Shown: in pieces, positions 11,625 to 22,618 of the stretch
How the letters are laid out: every line of letters starts with the position of its first letter
Position numbering within the stretch: the stretch's first letter is position 1
Source of the DNA: Pictodentalium vernedei
Taxonomy: Eukaryota > Mollusca > Scaphopoda > Dentaliida > Dentaliidae
Direction: 5' to 3'
Length of the DNA stretch: 64,000 nucleotides
NCBI GenBank assembly: GCA_031216915.1
Contig: CM062293.1
Span: 147,196,285-147,260,284, forward strand
The notes under the pieces: model-generated
The model's input: the letters and a program-made list of their open reading frames with translations, nothing else
What the model was told of the DNA's origin: nothing
The model's database searches: none
Made by a program: the position numbers and the translations under genes

Positions 11625-11829
11625 CCCTCTGCACATTGACATCGAAGTATCAAAATTTCAACTTGCAAATTTTTCCTATAATGCAATTTGGAATTTAACC
11701 AATTCAGTCTTGTTTGACAGAGCTCATTGAGCTCTGTCAAGCAAGACTGAATTGGTGAAATTCCTAGTTGCATTATGGGGAAAATTTGCAGCTTGAAATT
11801 TTGGTATTTTGACATCAGTGTGCAGAGGG
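11625..11829. mobile_element. TTAA fold-back element, CCCTCTGCAC family (205 bp)
   Basis: TTAA at 11621-11624 and 11830-11833 flank a 205-bp palindrome-like element starting CCCTCTGCACATTGACATC and ending GTGTGCAGAGGG. The centre is tgtttgacagagctcattg and its inverse. Relatives lie at 9407-9612, 12610-12748 (left-truncated) and 12753-12956; a bare central hairpin of the same kind is at 22270-22333. No ORF; piggyBac-type by TTAA and CCC ends (inference). Confidence 0.85.
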
Positions 11830-12609
11830 TTAATGCCCTCAACATTGATAACAAACACCACGAAAACCATTGTCAAATAAAAATATTTTGTATCCAAAAC
11901 ATCGGCATTCGGTTGACAGGTCATTTATCTTACACTACTGCGCAAGCGACCGTTACATGAATACCCTAGGCCCGAGGTGAGACAAAAGTATTAAACCCAC
12001 CCGATATTATGCGGACAATGAATGCAATAATTAAATTGGACAAGACATTTGGAGTGAAAGGGATTAACTCCAGAGAGCGTAATCTCAGCATTAATTGTGA
12101 TTAGAGCAAAAAAACTACTGCATGTTGATGTCACAGAACATCAGAATGATAACCAGTCATCAATTATTTTCCGAATCATATTTATGTACATGTACGTTTG
12201 TGTCGGAATGTTGCAATTTGTCGGAATTTAAAAAAAAATTCTTTCTGATTAAAAATGTAAATATTTTATGAGTTTTGGTAAATATCATTTCGTCAAGTTG
12301 AGAATGTTGAGTTATACATATTTCGACCACAAAATTGTAAGAGTTGTGCAAAATATGACAATAAGTATATCCTTTTCGTTCAGAAAAAATTAGAAATTAA
12401 TTACAGCTGTAATCTGTTTGACCATGAATCACGGCGATTTTAATATTGTGTCGGACATTGACTCGAAAAACAATCGCCAATATTAGTCGCCGACTTCTCT
12501 TTGATCTTGAGTGAAGATATCGTGGACCTGGGATATTCATGAAATGGTCGCTTGCACAGTAGTGTATTTGCTCATCACTATTATTAAAGTAAAATTAATC
12601 TAAGGACTT

Positions 12610-12956
12610 AATGGTAAAGCAATTCAATCTTGTTTGACAGAAGTCAATGAGCTCTGTCAAAAAAGACTGAATTGGTTCACTAGCTACTGGCATTATGGGA
12701 AACATTTGCAGCCTAAAATTTTGATATTTTGGCATTAGTGACTGTGGGTTAACCTCCTTCTCTCTGATGACAAAATATCAAAATTTCAGGAAGTTTTTTT
12801 TCCCATAATGCATCTAGAAATTTAACTAATTCAATCCCGTTTGACAGTGCTCAATGAGCTCTGTCAAACGAGATTGAATTGGTTAAATTTCTAGTTACAT
12901 TATGGGATTTTTTTTCTGCCTCAAATTTAGATATTTTGACATCAGTGTGCAGTGGG
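12610..12956. mobile_element. Two abutting CCCTCTGCAC-family elements sharing a TTAA
   Basis: A left-truncated copy (about 12610-12748) ends gactgtggg and is followed by TTAA at 12749-12752. A second full copy starts there (CCTCCTTCTC) and ends gcagtggg at 12956, followed by tcaa, a one-base change from ttaa. Their central hairpins share tttgacag..gagctctgtcaaa. Confidence 0.7.
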
Positions 12957-12960
12957 TCAA

Positions 12961-13411
12961 CTATCAAACAAAGTATGATATTCAAAATACTTTTCCTAAT
13001 CTTATAAAGTGAAGGTAATTAGAAATTGCATTGATCAATCACATTTCACTAATGCAAATCTGACTGTGAATATAAAAACAATCACTCACTTTAAATGTCA
13101 AGATGCTTTTTGAATTAAATTTCAATCAGTCTCCTAAAATCGGATTTTGGAGAATTTAGCAGAAAACAATAATAACAAACAGCCTATGTTGTGAAACTCT
13201 CTCAGTTTTAATTTTGTGGATCAGTGAAGCAATGCTGTGAAATTACACGGCACTGCAATCATACATAAACAACTGACGGTGTTAAAGTTTGGACTCATAA
13301 ACAAACAAAAATTTCATATTATTTTGAGAAGAAGTCAAGGTTTTCAACAGTGAAATCTTGTTGATTTATTTAAGGTCACTTTCAGCATCTATGGCTATAT
13401 TGTAACCACAA
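12961..13411. other. No gene recognised
   Basis: AT-rich; the last part (13365-13405) carries ttatttaaggtcac and catctatggcta, the tail module shared with the SINE-like repeats, leading into the array that starts at 13412. Confidence 0.45.
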
Positions 13412-14753
13412 TTAAAACAAGAGGCCCCATGGGGCCTGAGACCCACGCCTAACCATAGTTGTTTAAAGAAGGATGTAATTAGCATCTAAGGCTAGTTAAC
13501 ACTACAGAGGAATGAAGTTATTTAATTATTTATAACTATGTTGTCCATGCCAGATGATTTTTTTCTTGTATTGGGATGCTACCACAGAAATAATGCCAAG
13601 ATTTTCAGTAATGCAAAACTAGGGATTCCAAATATCAACCTAGGGACTTAACTTGAACAAATTTGAATGATGTTGTATACCAAATATCAAAAGATTCTGA
13701 CTGGTGGTTCTGGAGAAGAAGATTTTGAGAATAATACCAATTTTGCACTATGTTAAAATTTGGCTCCACCTCCATAGGAAACACAAATATCAGACCAGGG
13801 ACTTTATTTGAACAAATTGAATTTGAACCCTCTAAAAATGCTGAATACCAAATATCTAAAGATTCTGATTGTATCTCAAAAAGCAGATTTTCAAAGATTA
13901 TTCCTCATATTGGACTAAGTTAATATTCAGGCTCCAATAGAGTGTCCAAATATCAACCCAAAGACTTGATTCAAACAAACTTTGATTTGACTTCCCTAAG
14001 GAGGCTGTTCTGACTGATGGATCTGAAGAAGAAGATTTTCAAAGATTATTCCTCATATTGGACTAAGTCAAAATTTGGGCTCCCTAAGAGAGACCAATTA
14101 TCAACCGATGGACTTGAGTTGAACAACTTGAATCTAACCCCTGTAAGGATTCTGTATGCTCAATATTAAATGATTCTGCCTGGTGTTTCTGGAGAAGAGG
14201 AGTTTTAAAGATTATTCCTCATACTGGACTAAGTTAAAATTTGGGCTCCATTAGGGAACCCAAATATTAACCCAAAGAATTGATTTCAACAAACTTAGAT
14301 CTGACTTCCCTAAGTATGCTGTATACAAAATATCAAACGATTCTGACTGGTGGATCTGAAGAAGAAGATTTTCAAAGATTATTCCTCATATTGCACTAAG
14401 TTAAAATTTGGGCTCCCTAAGTAGAGAGCCCATTTATCAAGTGATGGACTTGAGTTGAACAACTTGAATCCAACCCTGTAAGGATTCTGTATGCCATATA
14501 TTAAATGATTCTGACTGGTGTTTCTGGAGAAGAAGAGTTTTAAAGATTATTCCTCATACTGGACTAAGTTAAAACTTGGGTTCCAATATAAACCCAGAGA
14601 CTTGTTTTGAACAAAATGAGATCTAACATGCTGCATACCACATATCAAAAGAGTCTGACTTGTGGATCTGAAGAAGAAGATTTTTAAAGATTATCCCTCA
14701 TATTGCACGTTAAAATTCGGGCCCCCATAGGAAGCCCAAATATTAACCAAGGG

Positions 14754-15924
14754 CAGACATGTTAACTCTCCCGGAATGCCCGGGAAAACCCTGGAATTTC
14801 AGTGTAACTCCCGGCCTCCTGGACGGGAATCAGTTTTGGACCAACAATCCCGGAAAACAACAGTCAAATATTTCGTTCCCATTGTGACTTATGAAAAACG
14901 TTCGGTGTCAAATCACATGCATTTCAAACTCTGGTAAAAACTCACGAAGCAGTAAAATATGGATTTAATTTAAATTTATTTAAGAAAAGGGTATTTTATG
15001 ATATATATTTCAACTGTGTTCATGTTTATTTCTGGGGTTTTTCTTCGGAGATTCGTGATCAGTGTGTGTGTCGAAGTGAAAATAGGTGACTTACTTTCAA
15101 AAAACTGAAAACTCCACCTTCATTTAAATGCAGTTTTTGGAAATTAAAATATATGAAAAGGAATTAAATAATATATATTTATTTATTCCTTCATAGAATA
15201 GCTTTAATTCTCATCCCTTTTCCAAAATCAAAACGTAAACAACAACTATTTAGCACAGTTTAAAAGTAGGTTAAAGTCACTTAGGATGCCAAAAAATTAT
15301 GACTACATATTTAAACACAATGGACTTATTTTCTAACACTACATTTATTCTGTTGTGCTGACTACAGAACTGTTAACTGTTGGCCATCTGCAGCCAGAAA
15401 ATTTTGAATGGAATTAAAAAAAAATGCTTCAATGATGAAAAGAAAAGTTTTGTGTAAGGCACAAATGTCCCACATGCATGAAGTTTGATAAAGATAATTT
15501 CTAAGTACTAATGTTCTTGAAGTAATTGAACATTGGGACATCTTTTCCTGCTAACATTTCCAGACTTGGGAAATTATTAGCTAAGTAGACTTTGATAAGA
15601 GCAAACCACAGGTGGAGGTGCTCTGTGGGACAGTGTGGGTGGGTGGTGGTGGGGAGGGGGCTCATGAAGAAGAGGATCCTGGGGGGGGGGGGGGGGTCAA
15701 ATCAACAGTTATTTTATGATTTTTTAACATGGCAAAAATGCATCAGCATAGTTGACAACTAGTTCAGGATATAACCTGGTGTTAATAGTGGTCCATGAGC
15801 TGAAAATTCACAAGTTTTTTCTTTTATTTTGTCCCCACGCGAACTTTTCCCTGAAATCCATCCTATTTCCCTGAAAATCACTCTCAGGTTCCCTGAAAAA
15901 TTATTCTGGAGGTTAACATGTCTG
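14754..15924. mobile_element. hAT-type non-autonomous element (1171 bp) with 8-bp TSD
   Basis: The 8-bp direct repeat accaaggg at 14746-14753 and 15925-15932 flanks an element whose ends are inverted: CAGACATGTTAACTC on the left and GAGGTTAACATGTCTG on the right. Sub-terminal copies of tcccggaatgcccggg (left) and tccctgaaa (right) are repeated motifs. The 8-bp duplication and CA..TG ends fit the hAT superfamily. No transposase frame is present. It split a unit of the ~165-bp array. A second copy is at 24169-25723. Confidence 0.9.
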
Positions 15925-16145
15925 ACCAAGGGACTTTATTTGAAAAATCTTGAATCTGACCTTCATAACAATTATGCATACCAAACATTAAAAGATTCTG
16001 ACTGGTGGATCTGAAGAAGAAGATTTTTAAAGATTATTCCCCATATTGCCCAAAGTTAAAATTTAGGCTCCTGTATTGAGCCCAAATATGAACCAAGGGA
16101 CTTAATTTTAACAAACTTGTATCTGACCCCCCAGGGCCACAAATC

Positions 16146-16173
16146 TCTCCCCCCCCCCCCCCCCCCCCCCCCC
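16146..16173. repeat. Poly-C tract
   Basis: A run of about 28 C bases inside the tandem-repeat element. It creates Gly-rich and Pro-rich chance frames. Confidence 0.9.
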
Positions 16174-16576
16174 CATTAAAAATGCAAATATTGCTCCATG
16201 AACTTTGTTTGAACAAATTTGAATGTACACCTCAAAATGAAGCACCATACCAAATATCAAGTCATTGTACCCACTGGTTCATGAGATGAAGATTTAAAAA
16301 AAGATATGGGGTATTTTTCCTCCACCCCCCTCCCCATTGGGGGCAGAAAATTGGTTTAAACAAAAATGCAATGTCCCTATTGGGACCATCACTCACACAA
16401 ACTTTCACTTGAATAGGCCCAGTGGTTTTGGAGAAGACTCAAATACAACTCAATGCATGACGACGGACGCAGGACAACAGATGCCTGATGAGACAAAAAG
16501 TGATGACAATATCTCATTCTGACTTTCAGTCAAGTGAGCAAACAAGCATAAAGGTGAAGTTTCGCCAAGTTTTTTG

Positions 16577-16640
16577 TGTGTGTAATAGTGTGTGTGTGTG
16601 TGTGTGTGTGTGTGTTGTGCATGTGCGAGTGTGTGTGTTT
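16577..16640. repeat. (GT)n microsatellite
   Basis: Interrupted gtgtgtgt runs, the longest at about 16592-16614. Confidence 0.9.
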
Positions 16641-16839
16641 ATGTAGTGTCACTCTTTGTATTTAATCACTCAATTGGTTAATGCAAATGCTACATGTACA
16701 ATGTGTCTGTCACACTATACAATTTTCTGTGATAAAGCATGTGCCAGTGAAACAGCCTTGGATAAGCCCCACAGCTTGTTGCTGAATCCATTTCCACCAC
16801 TCAAACTCATCTGTATCTTTTGCATCTTTATACTCATTA

Positions 16840-17061
16840 TATTATTTATTTATATTTATTTAGCCAGAGTACCCAGAGAGAACCACAGAGCAATGGCGAG
16901 TAACTGTCAGCTCCCCAAAATACTAACTCCACACATGCAGGGTTAGCATCGGTTGAAGACAGGTTCACCATCGACGTGCAGTTCGCCTTAGTACACAATG
17001 GGGTGAAGTGTCTTGCCCAAGGATACAACGTGGTTGCCGCAGGTGGGATTCAAACCGATTG
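16840..17061 (-). mobile_element. SINE, internally shortened copy
   Basis: This is the minus-strand copy with tail tttatttatatttattt at the left. It lacks the segment between the tail and gccagagtaccc. It keeps gagagaaccacag, cagggttagc and cttgcccaaggat, and ends in the B-box complement gggattcaaacc. The target duplication tactcatta is at 16831-16839 and 17062-17070. Confidence 0.85.
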
Positions 17062-18174
17062 TACTCATTACATGTTGTTGGAAATAAATACTGTTTAAAC
17101 TAAACAAGTTTTATAATTAGGGTACATGTACTCATTTTACGTGACTCTTCCACCAAGCACTGATTACCAGATTCTGTTTTACAAGTAAAACAGGAGTGTT
17201 TACCATAATAGACAAGTACTGCTTCACTTTCTGGGGTTTCCTGGGTGATCCAACAGTGTGTTACAAAACAGTTATATAAATTGGATCCAATCTTCTAAAA
17301 ACAGTGTCTTTGATTTAAATTTTCTTGAATAACGAATTCCATCATTTTGCTTCTCAGCAACATTATTCGATTTTATGAACTATTCAGGAAAAATACTAAA
17401 TACAGCATTAAACCTTTCAACAGTAAGTTCCTAAATGGGATGGCCACGTACAATACTGTCAATAGTGACTGGAACAATCAATTTTGTATTTGTAGGGGGT
17501 TGAGTAATAACTTACTCCAACAGCCCTGTTGGGCTGTTGGAATAAATTAGTACTATTCGTCCTTAACTAGATTTGGTTGGGCATATTTTAGTGTGATCCA
17601 ATCTGTTTCACAATGCAAAACCGGGTTGCCTGAGTTCAGCCTGCTGGCTGGAGTGTTCTTGTTGTTTCTATACATTTGTGTAGGGAAAGTAAATTGTCCG
17701 CCTAACTTCAGAGTGTAAATTGTCGCATCACGGTATTACTTCACAATACAATTGATATTTGCAAAATCATCACAATGTGATGAAAGGCTGTCAGCCGTGG
17801 ACATGACAAGAGATTTCCGATTTATTACCTGGCTGCAAACTCCAACATGGGTGAAGAATAGTATTGCATATCAGGTAATCAACTGAACTGAGGAGGCAAG
17901 GCTGAGAATGTATGGTGTTCTCCATCTTACCACTGCTAGCCATGATGATTATTATGCAGCGAAATGAGTCATTGGTAAAGGAAACCAAGTATGCATAAGA
18001 TACAAAAACAATGGACTGAAAGCATGAGGAACTGAGGATGTAAGAACCGAGAGGAGAGCGGAGGGGATGAGGAATGGTTTGTTTCAAGAAAAACAGCTGC
18101 TGCAAATCAAACACTATTCAAATATAAGAAAGTAAGGTGGTTTCTGAGCATTTTAACAGCGAAACTTTCAACTC
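17062..18174. other. Dispersed repeat remnant, then no recognised gene
   Basis: At 17100-17245 the dispersed repeat body recurs (caccaagcactgattacc, then agacaagtactgcttcac). A short hairpin sits at 17511-17543 (ccaacagccctgttgggctgttgg region). The frames at 17347-17550 plus and 18114-17791 minus have no recognisable domain. Confidence 0.45.
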
Positions 18175-18178
18175 TTAA

Positions 18179-19276
18179 CTGGTAGAGTGCCACTATCAGG
18201 GTTCTACTGTAAAGTGCTAAAAGCACTATAATAATAAGAATAATAATAATAAAGTTTATAGTCTTGGTTCCACAATTTGCTCGAGGGCTTTACAATACTG
18301 AGTACAAGCGTGTGTATAGATAAATAGACTCTGAGGCTAAAGCAGAATATATACAAAAGGAAAAAGAAAACGTAACAACTGTCAACTATTAATCAACTGA
18401 GGTTAAGCTCAGTGTTATATACTTGCTTGAAGAGATAGGTCTTCAGAGCATATTTAAACTGGCCGAGAGTTTGTGGCGTCTTCGTATAAGTTGGGGAAGC
18501 GAATTCCAGAGCTTCGGACCGGCAATAGAGAAAGCACGACCACCGCATGATAGAAGGATGCAAGATGTGTAAACTAAGTCATTGGAGAAACTAGACCAGA
18601 GAGTCCTGACAGCTTTGTGGGGAACTAGAAGATCAGTAAGGTATGAAGGACCAAGATTGTTGAGACATTTTTATATGATTAGAAGGATTTTAAAATCAAT
18701 CCTTTTCAGAACTGGGAGCCAGTGTAAATCTGCCAGTACCGGAGATATGTGGTCATATTTCCTGGTCTAGGTCAGAACTCTGGCTGCACAATTTTGGACA
18801 GCCTGTAACCTAACCAATAGAGATTTGCTGCAACCAAAAAGCAGTGAATTACAGTAGTCGAGATGACTCGAGATGAATGCATGGATGCGCATTTTCGTCG
18901 TATTTGCATCAATCACATCACATACTCTGCTGATGTTCTTAATTTGAGAGCAAGACTGCCTGCAGATCTGTGCTGATAGATTGCTGTCCATCATATAACC
19001 AACATTGCAAACTCTAGAAGACTATTGTGGCTTTACACTGTTTTCACTAATTTGTTGTTGATTCAGCAGCAGAAAAAAAATTATTAATATAAAATTGGTT
19101 TGTTACAATTTATTGGAGAGTGCCAGTTGGCACTCTCCAATAAATTGCAACAAAATAATTATTTATGAGCAATATCTTGCTAAACCAAGGCTTCTTTGCT
19201 GGTAGTGTGATATCTTTGAAAAAGAAAATGCTCACGTCACAAATAACCAATCAAACGGAATTTAGTTCTCGACCAG
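18179..19276. mobile_element. TTAA element, CTGGTAGAGTGC family, split by a LINE
   Basis: TTAA (18175-18178) precedes CTGGTAGAGTGCCACTATC. The other end near 19276 reads tctcgaccagataa, a worn inverse. When the inserted 18231-19020 segment is left out, the order of words matches the uninterrupted copy at 54489-54742 read on the other strand, including gtgctaaaag, then gtggctttacactg, ttatttatgagcaat and cttgctaaaccaaggctt. A hairpin at 19102-19152 (tttattggagagtgcca and its inverse) is an extra internal feature. Confidence 0.75.
18231..19020 (-). pseudogene. 5'-truncated CR1/L2-like LINE, reverse transcriptase C-terminus
   Basis: The minus strand reads the C-terminal end of a LINE ORF2 downstream of the polymerase palm. 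In order it has MMDSNLS, then SHLDYCNSLLFG, LQAVQNCAARV, YDHISPVLADLHWLPV, FKILL and CGGRAFSIAGPKLWNSLP, the well-known end of CR1/L2-group polyproteins. A stop interrupts the frame after VLT, and another at the isoleucine-rich stretch. The 3' end is a (TTA)n-type microsatellite at 18231-18255, as in that group. It sits inside a TTAA element, with cactat/actatt as a possible short target duplication. Only the last ~790 bp were copied, which is usual for LINEs. Confidence 0.85.
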
Positions 19277-19342
19277 ATAAAGCCAAATTTGATGAAGACT
19301 TGATAATTTTTTCCTGAAAATTAGCAGGCTGTGACACACAGT

Positions 19343-19595
19343 CAAGCCAGAAAATAAGCAGACTGACATCTGCAAAATGAGGTCCCCAGAGGGTGAATTT
19401 AGTGATGCTACCCTGCACAGCAGGGTAGCATCACTAAATTCACCCTCTGTGGACCTTAATCTGAATCAAGGTCTCAAACCTAAACAGAAAGTGGTACCCA
19501 GAGGATACACTGGCCCACTGTATGGGATAGCATCAGCAAATTCGCCCTCTGGGGAGCTCATTCTGCAAATGACAGATTACTTATTTTCAGGCTTG
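19343..19595. mobile_element. 253-bp hAT-type MITE with 8-bp TSD (copy 1)
   Basis: Exact 8-bp repeats cacacagt at 19335-19342 and 19596-19603 flank inverted ends CAAGCCAGAAAATAAGCAG and TTATTTTCAGGCTTG. The left half holds a perfect hairpin: gggtgaatttagtgatgcta, a short loop, then its inverse. Two further copies of exactly 253 bp lie at 54090-54342 and 55144-55396. No ORF. Confidence 0.95.
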
Positions 19596-19603
19596 CACAC
19601 AGT

Positions 19604-20187
19604 CTATGACTGTAATGGCACCTGTAAAATACAAATGCCCAAATTGGTAATACGAGTCAGCTGAGCTGTCCAATGTCTCGGATAGTAGCAGGTTAGGACA
19701 GACATCAGAACTGTGGAATGTCACTTGCAAAGCACAAGAGCAATATTCCCCTAAAATGATAGAACAAATCATTCTGGGTTGTAGAGTTTATCATTTTTAA
19801 CCTCTTTGGAAGCGTGTTAGCTGGGAGGCTAAAGGTGACAAGTAGCAAAACCATGGCATTTTCTATCTGGAAGTGAAGTTGAACTACACTTAGAGTGGAC
19901 TGGGACCCTCTGTGGTATTAATCACAGACCAAGCTATTTCCGTTTGTGCATATTTACAATGAAAACACGTGGAATAGAAAGGCCCAACTCTAATGTCCAA
20001 TAAAATGCTGATATGTGCATGCATACATGTGGTTACCTTCTTGATCAGCACAAAGTAGGGTCACAGGTCACAGTTGATATGTGACATACAGTAGCAGTCA
20101 GGAACTTGAAAGAAGAGCTTGTCACTAATCCTTTTGCTAATGAACTGGCTGCATTCACCTGTGCAGCTTACAAAGTGAGCAGTTGAA
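19604..20187. other. No gene recognised
   Basis: Short frames only, no recognisable domain; ends where the aagaggcccc head of a tandem-repeat element begins. Confidence 0.45.
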
Positions 20188-20450
20188 AAACAAGAGGCCC
20201 CAAGGGACATTAATCACTCGGCTGAAAAGTTGTTTAAATGAGGATTTAAGGTCACATTCAACATCTATGGTTTGTTAATTCTACAGAACTCAAACATGAA
20301 CCTAACCCACCCATAAGGGTGCTGAATATCATGTATCAAAAAATTCTGACTGATGGATGTGAATAAGAAAATTTGTAAAGAATATTTTTCAAATGGCACT
20401 AAGTTAAAATATTGATCCATGGACTTGACTTGAACAAGAAATAAACACTG
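20188..20450. repeat. Single-unit relative of the ~165-bp repeat element
   Basis: It begins aacaagaggccccaaggg, contains tttaaggtcacattcaac and aattctgactgatggat, and is cut off where the AGGCC fold-back element begins at 20453. Confidence 0.7.
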
Positions 20451-20452
20451 AT

Positions 20453-20866
20453 AAGGCCTCATAAAGTAGATTTTCTGTTTCTCAGGCCATTTTTTTGTAA
20501 AATTGCAAGCGGGTGGACAATTTTTTTTTATTTCATTTTTTATTTTTTGTAATTATTTCTTTGCCATCAAAAGTTCATGTTCTTGGTTGTTTTATGTCTT
20601 AGACCTCATAATCTACAGTCCAGAACATCATGGGTGGTGGTGTATTCCATCCCCTGAATGTAAGAAGGCTTTGCAATGCTTCAGCATTGCAAAGCCTTGC
20701 TGCACTCAAGGGACGAATTTATCAATTTTATTAACTTGGGTAAAATATCAGACATAACCCATTTAATTTTTATTTTTTGAAGTTTGCTCTGGTTATAAAA
20801 AGAGAGCATGCGGTAGCCAAAAGGACCATGAGGGCCTGAGAAACAGATTTTCAACTTTTTTAGGTC
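20453..20866 (+). mobile_element. AGGCC fold-back element (414 bp), intact copy
   Basis: Left end AGGCCTCATAAAGTAGATTT with ctgtttctcaggcc; right end ggcctgagaaacagatttt and cttttttaggtct, inverted to each other over about 30 bases. A central hairpin reads aggctttgcaatgcttcagc and its inverse. TTAA at 20731-20734 (ttttattaacttggg) is the unoccupied form of the site that holds a nested element in the copy at 63089. No ORF; superfamily unknown. Confidence 0.8.
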
Positions 20867-21378
20867 TAATTTTAAATTTTCATTAAATAGAAATGGTTGT
20901 CAAACGTGTCCAAAATATTGTTAACATAAAGAAGTCCATCACAATTAATTGCAATGAAGCTATTGTTCACATTATTGCATGCGCAAACTTCTGAATGCAT
21001 GGACAGGTGAACACACAGAAAAACTGAAAGATAGATGGTTTGATGGCTGTTCATAGCTTGTTACTACATCCTTTTCCTGGGGGTGGGGGGGTTGAAATTT
21101 TTAGAAAAACATTTTTTTCAACTATTGAATTTTTATATTATGCAGACAGATGTGATCAATTCATTAGGTAAAGGGTTAATTGGATATCTCTTAATTGTAA
21201 AATCCTGTTAATTTGTTAATTGAATATAATTTTCAAACGCCAAATCATTTACCATACCTTCAGGGCAAATTTGACCTGTTAACTGCATATATGTTATAGA
21301 ACAAACTCCTATTAATTTAATAACAAACTGTGTGATCTACCGAAGAATTACCTTGACAACCACTGTTTTCCCTATGTT

Positions 21379-22117
21379 TAGGCCCCACAAAGTAGATCTT
21401 TTGTTTCTCAGGCCATTTTTTGTAAAATTGCAAGTGGGTGGGCATTTTTTCATTTTTATTTTTGCAATTATTTCTTTGCCATCAAAAGTTCATGTTCTTG
21501 GTTTATTGTAAGTTTTAGGCCTCATAATCGGCAGAATATGGGTGGTGGTGTATTTTGTCCTTTGAGAGCAAGACTTTGCAATGCTAAAGCATTACAAAGC
21601 CTTGTTGCACTCAAGAAACATCATCAATTTTATTACCTTGGGTAAATTATCAAGACATAAACCATTTATTTATTTATTTATTGGTGTTTAAGGTCACATT
21701 CTTATGCACAATGGCTAACCGTGACCATGACAGTTTTACAGGTGGAGGAAGCCAGAGTACCTGGAGAGAACCACCGAGCATCGATGTGCAACTGTCAGCT
21801 CCTCAATATTCTAACTCTGTTCAAGCTCCGCTCAAGCAGGGTTACAGCGGCTGAAGTCATGTACACCATCAACGTGCAGTATGCCTTAGTACATGCCATC
21901 ATCACGCCCCCAAGTAGGCAGCCGGGATAAAGTGCCTTGCCCAAGGACACAATGCGGGTCATCCCGGATGGGGATCGAACTCTGGACCTCATAAATCATT
22001 TAATTTTAATTTTTTTTTTTAAGTTTGCATTGGTTATAAAAAGAGAGCATGCAGCAGCCAAAAGAACCATAGGACCATACAGGATGGCTTGAGAAACAGA
22101 TTTTTGACTTTGTTAGG
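21379..22117 (+). mobile_element. AGGCC fold-back element with a nested SINE
   Basis: Left module taggccccacaaagtagat, a hairpin around caatgctaaagcattac, then at cagacataaaccattta-like sequence (aagacataaaccattta) a SINE interrupts it. The element resumes at ataaatcatttaatttt and ends gagaaacagatttttgac, ttaggcc. Just before it, 21100-21180 keeps a right half of a CCCTTTACC element ending attaggtaaagggttaa. Confidence 0.8.
21668..21990 (-). mobile_element. SINE nested in an AGGCC element
   Basis: The tail (tttatttatttattggtg) is at the left, and the tRNA-like B-box complement gggatcgaactctgg at the right. Target duplication: ataaaccattta before (21656-21667) and ataaatcattta after (21991-22002), one mismatch. 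It shares atgcacaatggctaac, caagcagggttacagcgg and gtgccttgcccaaggacac with the other copies. The A-box end is missing. Confidence 0.9.
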
Positions 22118-22618
22118 CCTTAGTCAACCATTATAATGATGTTGCCCAATTTTGAGGACTCGCACCCTGATCACTGGTAACAAATTCGTATTATACTAGT
22201 AAAACAGAATCTCTCTACTTTGGGAAACAAGACCTACATCCTTCATCTATTTGGTCTAGTACATCCAATATAGGGATTTAATCTATTATATCTTGTTTGA
22301 CAGAGCTCTATGAGCTCTGTCAAACAAGATATAAGAAAATAAATTCTAAGATTATTTATCACCAGAACACAGGATAATGACCAAATTCCTGTTAACTGAA
22401 TATTCCTGTTAAATGATATTTGTCAAGGGTAAAGTAGCTATTCAATTAATAGGGTTCCTTTATGAAGCCTAAAAATACCCAACAAAACGGCTCCGAAGTA
22501 GGAAGAACTGTGACAATGGTACAACTTGTATTTTTAATTTTAAGTTGGTATTTTAATTTAAAAAAAAAATGAGATAGAGATGTATGGAACTTCACCCTAT
22601 TTTGATCATTTAGTGAAC
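22117..22618. other. Dispersed repeat, hairpin, then spacer before Tc1
   Basis: 22117-22235 is the dispersed repeat body. 22270-22333 is a hairpin (tatcttgtttgacagagctc and its inverse) from the CCCTCTGCAC fold-back family. 22380-22455 has cctgttaactgaatattcctg-type words also seen at 11465-11540. No clear Tc1 terminal inverted repeat is visible. Confidence 0.5.

Larger units (their letters stand above)
13412..16545. repeat. Tandem-repeat element, ~165-bp units, interrupted
   Basis: It opens with aaacaagaggccccatgggg and then repeats a ~165-bp unit whose anchor gattctgactggtgg (variants) falls at about 13693, 13861, 14006, 14172, 14339, 14507, 14651 and, after the 1.2-kb insertion, 15994. 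Removing the insertion gives a last spacing of 164 bp. Units also carry attcctcatattggactaag. It ends near gtcaagtgagc. The head plus core repeats plus short tail resembles the pearl elements of bivalves, which have ~160-bp cores; that link is inference. A one-unit relative lies at 20188-20450. Confidence 0.75.
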
